The notes under the pieces: generated by a model | What the model saw: the letters and a program-made list of their open reading frames with translations, nothing else | The model's database searches: none | Told to the model about the DNA's origin: nothing | Translations under genes and position numbers: made by a program | In this document: positions 42,865 through 50,894 of the stretch, in pieces | Layout of the letters: each line of letters begins with the position of its first letter | Position numbering within the stretch: the first letter of the stretch is position 1 | Assembly: GCA_040902225.1 (NCBI GenBank) | Contig: JBBDXT010000005.1 | Span: forward strand, 81,979 to 145,978 | DNA from: Chloroflexota bacterium | Lineage (GTDB): Bacteria; Chloroflexota; Limnocylindria; QHBO01 | Length of the DNA: 64,000 bases | Direction: 5' to 3'

Positions 42865-44247
42865 ATGAATGAGGCATTCGACCTGGTCATCATCGGCGCC
42901 GGCGAGGCCGGCCAGGCGGCGGCGCACCTGGCCCGCAAGCTCGGCGGCAGCGTCGCGATCATCGACCGCGAGCTGTTCGGCGGCTCGTGCCCGTTCTGGG
43001 CCTGCATGCCGTCGAAGGCGCTCCTCCACGCTGCGGCGATCCACCACGCTGGCGGCGACTACCCGTGGCAGCGGGCGTCGGACTTCCGGGACTGGATGAT
43101 CGTTCGCGAGCACCGCGACTGGCCCGACGACAGCGGTCATGTCAAGGATCTGGAGGCCGCCGGGGCGGTCGTCATCCGCGGCGAGGGTCGGATCGACGGG
43201 CCCGGCCGGGTCGTCGTCCGCTACGACGACGGCGAGCGGATCCTCGGCGCGAATGCGATCCTCGTGTCGGTCGGGACGAACTCGACGATCCCCGACGACA
43301 TCGAGGGCCTCGACCAGATCAAGCCCTGGACGAACCGCGAGGCCACATCGACCCGCGAGCTGCCGCGAAGCCTGGTCATCCTGGGCGCCGGTCCGACCGG
43401 CGTCGAGATGTCCCAGGTCTACAGCCGCTATGGCGTGCCGACGATCCTCGTGTCGCCGCATGAGCGGATCAACCCGAAGGACCACCCCCGCAGCTCGGCG
43501 ACGCTCGATGCCGCCCTGCGCCGCGACGGCGTCGACATCCGGACCGGCGTCCGCGCCACGCGGGTGAGGCCGCGGGCCGGACGCGATGGCGCGCACGCGA
43601 TCGAGCTGTCCGACGGCGCGACGGTCGAAGGCCACGAAGTCCTGCTCGCGGTCGGGCGGACCGCGCCGCTGGCGAACCTCGGTCTGGAGACGGTCGGCAT
43701 CCGCCTCGACGACGGCCAGCTCCATCCCGACGATCGCCTCCGCATCGCCGACGGCGTCTACGTCGCTGGCGACCCGGCCGGGCCCGAGATGCACACCCAC
43801 CTCGCTGTCTACCAGGGCGAGATGATCGCCCGGATCGCGTTGGGCGAGGACGTGAAGCCCGACCACCGGGCCATTCCGCGCGCCACCTATACCGAGCCCC
43901 AGACCGCCGGGGTCGGCCTCCAGCTCGAGGAGGCCCTGGAGCGGGGCTTCGACGCTTTCGAGGAGACGCAGGACTACGCGACCACCGCCCCTGGCTACAT
44001 CGCGGAAGCCGCCGGCCACGTGACGATCACGGTCGACCGGCGCGAGCGTGTCCTCCTCGGTGCGTTCATCGCCGCACCGGGCGCGGCCGACGCCATCGGC
44101 GAGGCGGTCCTCGCCATCAGGACCCGCACCCCGATCGACGTCCTGGCCGACACGATCCATCCCTTCCCGACAACGGTTCGGGTCTTGGGCGGTCTGTTCG
44201 GCCAGGCCGCGAGGCGATTGCGTGAACGAGGTGGGGTCGAGGCATGA
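42865..44247 (+). CDS. Pyridine nucleotide-disulfide oxidoreductase (MerA/lipoamide-dehydrogenase-like paralogue)
   Basis: 460 aa from ATG 42865, with GCGGAG as ribosome site. The FAD motif is LVIIGAGEAGQAAAHLARKL. The redox pair sits in GGSCPFWACMPSKALL, keeping the CxxxxC spacing. The NADPH motif is LVILGAGPTGVEMSQVYSRYG, the FAD contact GVYVAGDPAG, and the dimerisation-domain end DTIHPFPTTVRVLGGL carries the His of the HPxP motif. No C-terminal cysteine pair. It is co-transcribed with merA; it may keep thiols reduced during mercury stress or reduce another substrate. Confidence 0.88.
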   Translation: MNEAFDLVIIGAGEAGQAAAHLARKLGGSVAIIDRELFGGSCPFWACMPSKALLHAAAIHHAGGDYPWQRASDFRDWMIVREHRDWPDDSGHVKDLEAAGAVVIRGEGRIDGPGRVVVRYDDGERILGANAILVSVGTNSTIPDDIEGLDQIKPWTNREATSTRELPRSLVILGAGPTGVEMSQVYSRYGVPTILVSPHERINPKDHPRSSATLDAALRRDGVDIRTGVRATRVRPRAGRDGAHAIELSDGATVEGHEVLLAVGRTAPLANLGLETVGIRLDDGQLHPDDRLRIADGVYVAGDPAGPEMHTHLAVYQGEMIARIALGEDVKPDHRAIPRATYTEPQTAGVGLQLEEALERGFDAFEETQDYATTAPGYIAEAAGHVTITVDRRERVLLGAFIAAPGAADAIGEAVLAIRTRTPIDVLADTIHPFPTTVRVLGGLFGQAARRLRERGGVEA

Positions 44248-44398
44248 AGGATGAGCGCAATCGGCGCGTCATCGAGCGGTACCGGCCCGCGTTCGACGCC
44301 AGGGACGCGAGCGTGATGCGGGAGATCGCCCAACGACGAAACGATCGAAGAGTCGAGCGGCGTCACGCTGTACGTGTCGCACAACAAGAACGGGTAGC
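44244..44398 (+). pseudogene. Remnant of a small SnoaL-like or unknown gene after the mer operon
   Basis: The ATG at 44244 overlaps the preceding stop and opens KDERNRRVIERYRPAFDARD then ASVMREIAQ, typical of the first helix of SnoaL/NTF2-like proteins. A shift of one base then gives TIEESSGVTLYVSHNKNG to a stop at 44398, which looks like the tail of such a domain. The middle is missing, so it is an internally deleted gene. Confidence 0.45.
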
Positions 44399-44407
44399 GC
44401 TCCTTGA

Positions 44408-44441
44408 GGGCCGGGCTCCACGCCTCGCGCGAGCCCGGCCC
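44408..44441 (+). terminator. GC-rich hairpin after the mer operon
   Basis: GGGCCGGGCTC (44408-44418) pairs perfectly with GAGCCCGGCCC (44431-44441) over a 12-nt loop. There is no U tract. It is a likely end of the mer transcript. Confidence 0.55.
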
Positions 44442-44646
44442 GCTGCCTCGGCGTCGGGACGCCCCGCGATTGGCTCGCTACGTGGGGTCATGTTCGACGA
44501 GTCGGACAGGGTCGCCGCGCAGGGCACCTCCTGCCCTGCTGGTCACAGTCATTGTCTCCTGTACCTCGCCTACCCCGATACCGTCCTGCGGCCGACCGAT
44601 GACGGCCAGTTCCGAACGGCCCGGCGTGAGGCATGCGTTCGGACCG

Positions 44647-45246
44647 TCAGCGCTCGGCGCCGGCCAGGACCTCGCGCATGGACCGACCGTAGGGCCAGAA
44701 GTCGTCCCGGTCGCCGGCGGCCCACTTCTCACGCAGCCCGGGCGCGCCGAGGTCCCAGTCGGTCCGGATCTGGCGGGTCAGCTCCCGCAGGTCGCGCCGC
44801 AGGTCTTCGTTCGACGGGCGGCCCCAGTACCAGTAGCCGTTGTAGATCGAGAAGACGCGCAGACCAGGGCCCAGCACGAGGGTGTGCGGGATCATCGGGT
44901 CGTGCTCGGGGTCTGTGTATTCAGCGATATCCAGATCCTTCTGCACCGTCCGGCCCGGGTCCGAGAGGAATGGCCAGGCGGCCCCCAGGGCATCGCGCAT
45001 CTCATTGGTCTCGAGCAGGTTGTCGGTCGAGATGGTGACGACCTTCGTGTACGCCACCTTGATCTCGGGATAGAGATCGACCAGGTTGCGCAGCTGTCGG
45101 CGGTCCTTGGGGCAGAAATGGCCGCGCGACAGGACGACGATCATCGGATCGCCGCCCTGCAGCTCGGAGAGCCGCCGGCGACGTCCGCTCTGGTCGGGCA
45201 GCTCGTAATCGGGAAAGGTCGCTCCCGGGGCGATATCGGCTCGCAC
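44647..45246 (-). CDS. Peroxiredoxin/AhpC-TSA family protein
   Basis: 199 aa from GTG 45246, supported by AGGAG 7 nt upstream. The thioredoxin fold begins FPDYELPDQSGRRRRLSELQ, and the peroxidatic site reads SRGHFCPKDRRQLRNL, with the single Cys at the position of the family PxxxTxxC motif in altered form. Later PHTLVLGPGLRVFSIYNGYW matches the fold. It probably reduces peroxides using thiols from the neighbouring CcdA/TlpA pathway. It ends a four-gene minus-strand group (HAD, TlpA, CcdA, this gene), separated from ccdA by 140 bp. Confidence 0.8.
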   Translation of the reverse strand: MRADIAPGATFPDYELPDQSGRRRRLSELQGGDPMIVVLSRGHFCPKDRRQLRNLVDLYPEIKVAYTKVVTISTDNLLETNEMRDALGAAWPFLSDPGRTVQKDLDIAEYTDPEHDPMIPHTLVLGPGLRVFSIYNGYWYWGRPSNEDLRRDLRELTRQIRTDWDLGAPGLREKWAAGDRDDFWPYGRSMREVLAGAER

Positions 45247-45387
45247 GTGAATTCTCCTGACTGAATCGGGGTCTTGCCCCAGGCCCCGAGATGAGGCATT
45301 CGTCGGCCGAGCTTCGCCGGTGATGTGGCGCAGCCGCTGTGAGCCAGCGAACACCCGCGCCGAATCTGCAGCCGGCATGGCTGGCGC

Positions 45388-46086
45388 TCACGCGAGGATG
45401 AGCGGCAGGTTATTCGCCAGGTCCCACGCACCAACAGCGACCAGCGCCACGCCGAGCACGAGCTGGAGCGGGCGCTCGTAGCGCACGACCGCGCGTGCCA
45501 GCTGTGCGCCGCGCGCCTGCCCCACCGTCCCCAGGAGGAAGAGCGGCAGGCCGAAGCCGATGCCGAAGACGGCGAAGAACAGCAGTCGGCCCAGCGCATC
45601 GCCGATGGTCAGGCTGAAGGCGAAGATCCCGACCAGGAACGGGCCGCTGCACGGGATGGCGATCGGCGCGAAGAGGAGGCCATAGCCAAAGGCGCCGAGA
45701 ATCGGCCCCCGGCGGCCGAGATTGGACGGCGATGGCTGGGGCAGCCGTGCGAACGGGTTGACGCCGATCAGCAACAGCACGCCGAGCCCGATCAGCAGCA
45801 GGTCGGCCGTGGGGAGCACGAATCGGTTGAAGTCGCCGAGCGGGACGGCCAGTGCCGCGATCACGCCGCCGATGACGAGCATGCCGGCGACGACGCCAGA
45901 CCATACGACGAAGGCGGCCGCGGCCGGTGGCAGGCGAACGGCCTGCGGCCCGGCGGCGCCCGCCGCAGAGGGCACGAGGGCGGTGCTGCTGGTGAGGTAT
46001 GCCAGGAATGCGGGGTACAGCGGCAGGATGCACGGCGTGAGCGTCGCGCCGATGCCGGCGAAAAGGGCGCCGATGTACACCTCCAT
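45388..46086 (-). CDS. ccdA: CcdA/DsbD-like transmembrane thiol transporter
   Basis: 232 aa with six predicted helices. The conserved Pro-Cys sites are visible: GATLTPCILPLYPAFLAYLT in helix 1 and APIAIPCSGPFLVGIFAFSL in helix 4. The protein carries reducing equivalents from cytoplasmic thioredoxin to extracytoplasmic thiol proteins. The neighbour, 11 bp upstream, is a TlpA-like lipoprotein, the expected partner, so the pair should reduce an envelope disulfide, for example in cytochrome c maturation or peroxide defence. Confidence 0.9.
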   Translation of the reverse strand: MEVYIGALFAGIGATLTPCILPLYPAFLAYLTSSTALVPSAAGAAGPQAVRLPPAAAAFVVWSGVVAGMLVIGGVIAALAVPLGDFNRFVLPTADLLLIGLGVLLLIGVNPFARLPQPSPSNLGRRGPILGAFGYGLLFAPIAIPCSGPFLVGIFAFSLTIGDALGRLLFFAVFGIGFGLPLFLLGTVGQARGAQLARAVVRYERPLQLVLGVALVAVGAWDLANNLPLILA

Positions 46087-46097
46087 CGCCAGCCCGC

Positions 46098-46700
46098 TCA
46101 GTCGGAAGCGAGTTCGGCGACCAGCTCCTCGGCACTCCGCACCCGCCCGAATTCAAGCGCCCTGACCCGCCCATCGGTGGAGATGACGAAGGTCGGCGTG
46201 GATGGCGGGTTGGTGACCGCGAAGCCGTAGGCGTCGGTCAGCAGATCCACGAGCGTGGCATCGGCCATCGCGAAGCGCCAGTCGAACCCTTCGCGGTCGG
46301 CGTACTCGGCCAGGTCGTCGGGACGCTCGTTGGGGTCGACGTCGATGCCCACAGAGTGGAAGTCGGCCAGCGCGTGGGCCTCAACCACCTCGCGCTGCTG
46401 GGCCAGGCAGGTGGTGCACCAGACGGCCATGGTCTCGACAAGCACCGGACCGTCGGCGGCGAGCTGGCCGAGGGTGAAACGCTCGCCGGAGCGGACGTCG
46501 GTGAGCTCGTGCTCGAGCAGCGCATTGGCCGACGGATCTCCGGCTGCCGGCTGATCGCTGGTGACGGGCACGGGGGTGGCGCTGGTCGACGGATCTCCGG
46601 CTGCCGGCTGATCGCTGGTGACGGGCACGGGAGTGGTGCCGACGGAGCAGGCGCTCAACACGAGCAGCGAAACGAGCATCGGCCACGCCAAGCGGATCAT
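46098..46700 (-). CDS. TlpA/ResA-like thioredoxin-fold lipoprotein
   Basis: 200 aa. The lipoprotein signal MLVSLLVLSACS ends at the lipobox Cys. The low-complexity linker contains TPVPVTSDQPAAGDPS twice, a 57-bp tandem duplication near 46532-46640. The thioredoxin-like domain follows with active site VWCTTCLAQQREVVE (CxxC), the cis-Pro region NPPSTPTFVIS and GRVRALEFG. It would accept electrons from CcdA next door and reduce envelope disulfides. The ATG overlaps the stop of the HAD gene (ATGA). Confidence 0.88.
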   Translation of the reverse strand: MIRLAWPMLVSLLVLSACSVGTTPVPVTSDQPAAGDPSTSATPVPVTSDQPAAGDPSANALLEHELTDVRSGERFTLGQLAADGPVLVETMAVWCTTCLAQQREVVEAHALADFHSVGIDVDPNERPDDLAEYADREGFDWRFAMADATLVDLLTDAYGFAVTNPPSTPTFVISTDGRVRALEFGRVRSAEELVAELASD

Positions 46701-47380
46701 GCGGATCCACCCTGCAGCAGCGCGGCGGCCACCTCTGTCATGTCCGCGCCGACGACGTCGGGGCTGGGCGCCAGCGGATCGAGGACCATGCCTGGACGCG
46801 CCACGAACGCGGCCAGGCAGCCGGCGCGTAGAGCGCCGGCCACATCCCAGGCGTGGGCCGCGACGACCCGCATCTGCCCGATGTCGATTTCCAGCTCCCG
46901 GGCGGCCAAGCGGTACGCCTCCGGGGCCGGCTTCAGCCGCCGTGTCGCGTCGGCGGACAGCGTCCGCTCGAAGAACGCCGTCAGGCCTGCGTGCTCCAGT
47001 TGCGCCTGGACGACCGGCTCGGTCGAGTTCGTGAGTGTAGCGAGCCGGAAACCGCCGTCCCGCAGCCGCTGCAAGGCGTCGGGCACCTCCGGATGGGGCG
47101 GCAGCCGCTTCACCGTCCCGAGGATCTGACCGATCTCGGGCTCGGTCAGCTCGCGCCCGCGCCGCTGGGCGACCATCGTCAGAGCCGCACGCCCGACGCT
47201 TCCGAAGTCCGCATAGGCGTCGGTGACCGTCGATACCAGCGCCGACTGCAGCAGCTGCCCGAACCATTCGCGGCGCACAGCAGCGTCGCCAAAGACCTGC
47301 TCGAACGGGCCGTCGAGGGCACTCAGATCGAGGAGCGTCTCGTTGACGTCGAAGACGAGGATGACCGAGCGCGCTGCCAT
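46697..47380 (-). CDS. HAD-family hydrolase, type II haloacid-dehalogenase-like
   Basis: 227 aa. The nucleophile is the first Asp in LVFDVNETLLDLSAL; motif II is ATLTNSTEP, motif III Lys in RRLKPAPEAYRLAA, and motif IV AHAWDVAGALRAGC. The DVNETLLD and AHxWDxxGA patterns are those of L-2-haloacid dehalogenases. Actual substrates may be other phosphoesters. It begins the redox gene group, overlapping tlpA, though no functional link is obvious. Confidence 0.88.
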   Translation of the reverse strand: MAARSVILVFDVNETLLDLSALDGPFEQVFGDAAVRREWFGQLLQSALVSTVTDAYADFGSVGRAALTMVAQRRGRELTEPEIGQILGTVKRLPPHPEVPDALQRLRDGGFRLATLTNSTEPVVQAQLEHAGLTAFFERTLSADATRRLKPAPEAYRLAARELEIDIGQMRVVAAHAWDVAGALRAGCLAAFVARPGMVLDPLAPSPDVVGADMTEVAAALLQGGSA

Positions 47381-47443
47381 CGCCTCACAGCCTACCTTCT
47401 CGTGCCGGAGGCGGGCGCTGAGGCGGGCTGCCCGCTGACTCCG

Positions 47444-48625
47444 CTAGGGCTGCCAGACACGGGTGTCGGGCCGGAAGACCGCCCAGGCGAACCAGAACGG
47501 GGAATCGGCGACCAGAAGCTCGAGCTGCGCGCCTGCCAACTCGCCCTCCGTCGCGCGGCCCTCGAACGTCCACCCCGACCCGGTCTCGACATCCCGCATC
47601 GCTCCTTCGTCGGCAGGCTCGAAGGTGAGGGTGCGCCCGTCCAGGACGGCGCTGAAGGCGTTCGCTGCCCCGACGATCTCGCCGCCGGCAACGGTTGTGC
47701 CGCCAAGCCCGGAAGCCGCCCCATTGGTCCAGAGGACGACGATCGGATCGCCACCGACCTCGTCGTTGACGACCGGCTTCTCGGCCAGGAACGGGAACGG
47801 ATAGGCGACCGCCTCGTCGCCGATGACGAGCCCCAGGATGCGCACCTTGGGGCTCAGCCGGCCGTCGATGAGGGTCCAGTCCTCGAGCAGGAACGGGTTC
47901 GAGTCCACGACGTCGTAGCCGGGATACGGGTTGCGGTCGTAATCGCGCGGATGGCCGGTCTCGCGCGAGAGGACAAGCCCATCTGGGTGCGCCGCCACGA
48001 ACTGTCCCCAGCTGATGAGCTGGCTGGGCAGGAACTCGAGCTGCGTGCCGGTCAGCTCGCCGACGATCGCGCGCCCGGTGGCCTGCTGCCACCAGCTCTC
48101 GGTCTGGCGGTCGTACATCACCAGGTCCGAGTGGCGCAGGTTGCCGGTGGTGCCGAAGTCGAGCACCCGATCCCCCGCGCGGCGGTCGAAGGCGATGGCG
48201 GTGTGGCACAGCGGACAGAACGTGATCGTGACCGGCGTGCCGGCCACGTCGTCGTTGACGATCTCGTGCCAGATCAGGATCTGGATCGGGTAAGCGCGCC
48301 AGTCGTCGCCGATGCCGAAGGCGATGACCGGCTCGTGCTCGACCAGCCAATCGGCGCGGTCGACCGGCAGGAACTGCGGCTCGTCGATCGCCGGGATGCC
48401 GTCCTTGCCCGGGCCGCCGCCGATGATCTCGCCGAGCGGCACCTCGTGGCGCGAGAAGTCGGTCGCCCAGCCGGCGGTCACGACGCGCAGGCCCTCATCG
48501 GCGGTGGTGGAGGTGGACCGCTCGGGCGGAACCGATGGCGCCGAGGAGCGTGGCGCGCCGGGCACGGCCGTGCACGCCACGGTCAGCATGGTCAGGACGG
48601 GCAGGAGGCCGAGGAGTCGTCGCAT
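47444..48625 (-). CDS. DUF3179-family lipoprotein
   Basis: 393 aa. The signal LGLLPVLTMLTVACT ends at a lipobox Cys, followed by a Ser/Pro linker. The DUF3179 domain has the hallmark VTITFCPLCHTAIAFDRR, then LDFGTTGNLRHSDLVMYDRQ and ESWWQQATGRAIVG. The Cys-x-x-Cys-His suggests metal or haem binding, but the family has no known function. A TATGGT box (48632-48637, minus strand) lies 6 nt before the ATG, indicating a leaderless transcript. It is divergent from the Crp/Fnr gene, which may regulate it. Confidence 0.9.
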   Translation of the reverse strand: MRRLLGLLPVLTMLTVACTAVPGAPRSSAPSVPPERSTSTTADEGLRVVTAGWATDFSRHEVPLGEIIGGGPGKDGIPAIDEPQFLPVDRADWLVEHEPVIAFGIGDDWRAYPIQILIWHEIVNDDVAGTPVTITFCPLCHTAIAFDRRAGDRVLDFGTTGNLRHSDLVMYDRQTESWWQQATGRAIVGELTGTQLEFLPSQLISWGQFVAAHPDGLVLSRETGHPRDYDRNPYPGYDVVDSNPFLLEDWTLIDGRLSPKVRILGLVIGDEAVAYPFPFLAEKPVVNDEVGGDPIVVLWTNGAASGLGGTTVAGGEIVGAANAFSAVLDGRTLTFEPADEGAMRDVETGSGWTFEGRATEGELAGAQLELLVADSPFWFAWAVFRPDTRVWQP

Positions 48626-48702
48626 GACAACACCATACTGTCGCCCCCACGCGTCCGCGGGTCTGTGGCCTGGCTGACTGGCCGCACCTGGCCGTCGAGC
48701 CG

Positions 48703-49476
48703 GTGCATGATGGCGCGGTGCTGAGACGCCTCTTCGAACGCGATGCCGATCACGAGGTCGAGATACCCGTCGGCGGACCGCTGACCGACGCCGAGCTGAA
48801 GGCGGGTCTGCTGCGCGAGGTCGACCTCTTCGCCGGCCTGACCCTGGACCAGCTCAGGGAGATCAGCCGCACGCTGCCGATGACGGCCTGCCGCACCGGC
48901 GGGCTGGTCACTTCGCCCGACGACGACGGGGAACGTCTGTACATCGTCAAGCGTGGGCGGGTGCGCCTCTATCGACTGACGCCGGATGGCAAGCAGCTGA
49001 CCCTCGACATCCTCGACAAGGGCCGCATCGTCGGGCGCATGTCGTGGCTTGGCCAGGAGTTGAATGAGGTCTACGCCGAGGCGATCGAGGACGCGGTGAT
49101 CTGCAGCTTCACGCCGGAGGAGCTGCGACGACTGATCGACCGCTTCCCGGGCATCGGCCTCAACATGATCCGCTACCTCTCGGAGAGGCTGGCGGTCTCC
49201 GAGCGCGAGCGCGAGGTGATGGCCTTCCGCTCGGTCGAGCAGCGCCTGGCCGCCCGGCTCCTTGAGCTGGCCGAGCGCTTCGGCCAGCCGGCCGACGGTG
49301 GCGTGGCGATCGACGCGCGACTGACGCAGCAGGAGCTGGCCGACATGATCGGCACCTCGCGCGAGACGCTGGCGACCACGATCTCCGCGCTCCGCGAGCG
49401 GAGCGTGCTCGAGATGCATAACCAGCGCGTGGTCATCCGCGATCTGGAGCGGCTGCGCGAGTTGTCAGGCACGTAG
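48703..49476 (+). CDS. Crp/Fnr-family transcriptional regulator
   Basis: 257 aa. The cyclic-nucleotide-binding-like beta-roll (~40-150) reads VDLFAGLTLDQLREISRTLP, GERLYIVKRGRVRLYRLTPD, GKQLTLDILDKGRIVGRMSW. The C-terminal winged helix (~175-245) has the recognition segment LTQQELADMIGTSRETLATT. No Cys cluster for an iron-sulfur sensor is present, so it is not a classical Fnr. The cAMP contacts are not conserved enough to call. GTG 48703 is used. It is divergent from DUF3179. Confidence 0.9.
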   Translation: MHDGAVLRRLFERDADHEVEIPVGGPLTDAELKAGLLREVDLFAGLTLDQLREISRTLPMTACRTGGLVTSPDDDGERLYIVKRGRVRLYRLTPDGKQLTLDILDKGRIVGRMSWLGQELNEVYAEAIEDAVICSFTPEELRRLIDRFPGIGLNMIRYLSERLAVSEREREVMAFRSVEQRLAARLLELAERFGQPADGGVAIDARLTQQELADMIGTSRETLATTISALRERSVLEMHNQRVVIRDLERLRELSGT

Positions 49477-49550
49477 AGGCGCACGTGAACCGGCCCGGCA
49501 TGTGGGGCGGATTACATCGTTCGGTGGCGGAACCATCCATCATCCGCGAC

Positions 49551-50345
49551 ATGACCCTCCCCACCCGAGCCATTCGGCCTCGCTGGCAGCTCCCGGATTT
49601 CCCAACCGCTCCGATGCCGGTCCCCTCCGTCGACCGCGACACGATGCTCGCGGCCGACCACATCGCCACCGACCGGCTGGGCCTTGGGCTGCTGCAGATG
49701 ATGGAGAACGCCGGCAGCGAGCTGGCCGATCTCACGCGCCATGCCCTGGGGGGATCGGTGGCTGGGCGCAGCCTGGTCGTCCTGGCCGGGACCGGCAACA
49801 ACGCCGGCGGCGGGCTCGTCGCGGCGCGGCGGCTGGCGGGATGGGGCGCAAACGTCTGCGTGGTCTTCGCCCGACCAATCCTGCGGCTGCGCCCGGGGCC
49901 CTGCGCCCAGATGGAGCCGCTCCTGGCGGCCGGCGTACGCACCGCGGTGGCCGGGCACGACCGCTCCTACCCCGAGCTCGCCGGCGAGGTCCTGCGAGCC
50001 GATGCGGTGATCGACGCCATGATCGGCTACGGCCTGCGCGGCGCGCCCGACGACGCCTACCAACCGCTGATCGGGTTGGCGGCCATCGGCGATGGGCCGG
50101 TGATCAGCCTCGACATCCCGTCGGGCATCGACGCCACCACCGGGGAACGGCCGGGCGCGGCCGTGTCCGCCCACATCACGCTCGCGCTGGCCCTCCCGAA
50201 GCGTGGGACCGAGACGGGCGGGGGCCGCCGCTTCGCTGGAGCGCGCTACCTGGCCGATATCGGCATTCCGGCCTCCGTCTTCGCGGAGCTCGGCGTCGAG
50301 GCCGCGCCGATCTTTTCCGCTGGCGCACTCGTGCGCCTCGACTGA
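49551..50345 (+). CDS. YjeF N-terminal-like (NAD(P)H-hydrate epimerase family) protein
   Basis: 264 aa from ATG 49551. The Rossmann-like YjeF_N domain reads LGLLQMMENAGSELADLTRH, SLVVLAGTGNNAGGGLVAAR (GNNGGDG loop with Gly for Asp), ADAVIDAMIGYGLRGAPDDA and PVISLDIPSGIDATTGERPG. The family repairs damaged NAD(P)HX; here no C-terminal dehydratase domain is present, so only the epimerase half or a related binding function is expected. The loop change may alter catalysis. A longer GTG start at 49485 is possible but adds 22 atypical residues. The next gene follows 11 bp downstream. Confidence 0.82.
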   Translation: MTLPTRAIRPRWQLPDFPTAPMPVPSVDRDTMLAADHIATDRLGLGLLQMMENAGSELADLTRHALGGSVAGRSLVVLAGTGNNAGGGLVAARRLAGWGANVCVVFARPILRLRPGPCAQMEPLLAAGVRTAVAGHDRSYPELAGEVLRADAVIDAMIGYGLRGAPDDAYQPLIGLAAIGDGPVISLDIPSGIDATTGERPGAAVSAHITLALALPKRGTETGGGRRFAGARYLADIGIPASVFAELGVEAAPIFSAGALVRLD

Positions 50346-50356
50346 GCCGTCCAGCC

Positions 50357-50788
50357 ATGACACGCGTCCTGTTCGCGGATCCCGATCACGGCGCGCGGTC
50401 GCAGCTGGCCGAGGCGCTCTTCCACCATGCCGTGATCCTGGCCCCAGGCGTCGGCGCGAGCCGCTACGACATCGCGTCCGCCGGCACGGACCCCACTGGC
50501 TCGCTCGATGGCGTGGCGGAGGTCCTGCGCGAGGTCGGAATCGGTAGCTTCGTTCCGGGGCGGCGCGCGCTGGTGACAGTGCTCCAGCCACCCCCCGACC
50601 TGCTGATCACCCTCTGCGAGGAGGGCTGCGACAGCTGCCCCTATGTGCCCGGCGCCCGTCGCACCATGCGCTGGCCGCAGCCGGACCCCGACCAGGTGCC
50701 TGGCGGGGATCGAATCGGGCTGCTGCGCCACATCCGCGATGACCTAGGGCTCCGGGTCGCGACCCTGGTCGACCTCCCGCCGATCTGA
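50357..50788 (+). CDS. Low-molecular-weight phosphatase/arsenate-reductase-like protein lacking the catalytic Cys
   Basis: 143 aa. It has the LMW-PTP fold: start TRVLFADPDHGARSQLAEAL where active members have V-C-x(5)-R-S; then YDIASAGTDPTGSLDGVAEV and ITLCEEGCDSCPY, followed by a C-terminal helix IGLLRHIRDDLGLRV. The P-loop Cys is replaced by Asp (FADPDHGARS), so neither the phosphatase nor the arsenate reductase reaction can proceed in the usual way. The later Cys cluster (LCEEGCDSC) is intact and could bind metal. A signalling or binding role is an inference. Confidence 0.7.
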   Translation: MTRVLFADPDHGARSQLAEALFHHAVILAPGVGASRYDIASAGTDPTGSLDGVAEVLREVGIGSFVPGRRALVTVLQPPPDLLITLCEEGCDSCPYVPGARRTMRWPQPDPDQVPGGDRIGLLRHIRDDLGLRVATLVDLPPI

Positions 50789-50894
50789 GGCCTGATATCG
50801 CCTGTCAGCCAGCTTACGGCCAGCCGGTCAGCCACGCCCGACACTGCCAGCCACGACCCGGAAGCCAGCCGCAGGCAGGCATGGAGGCGAGGCG

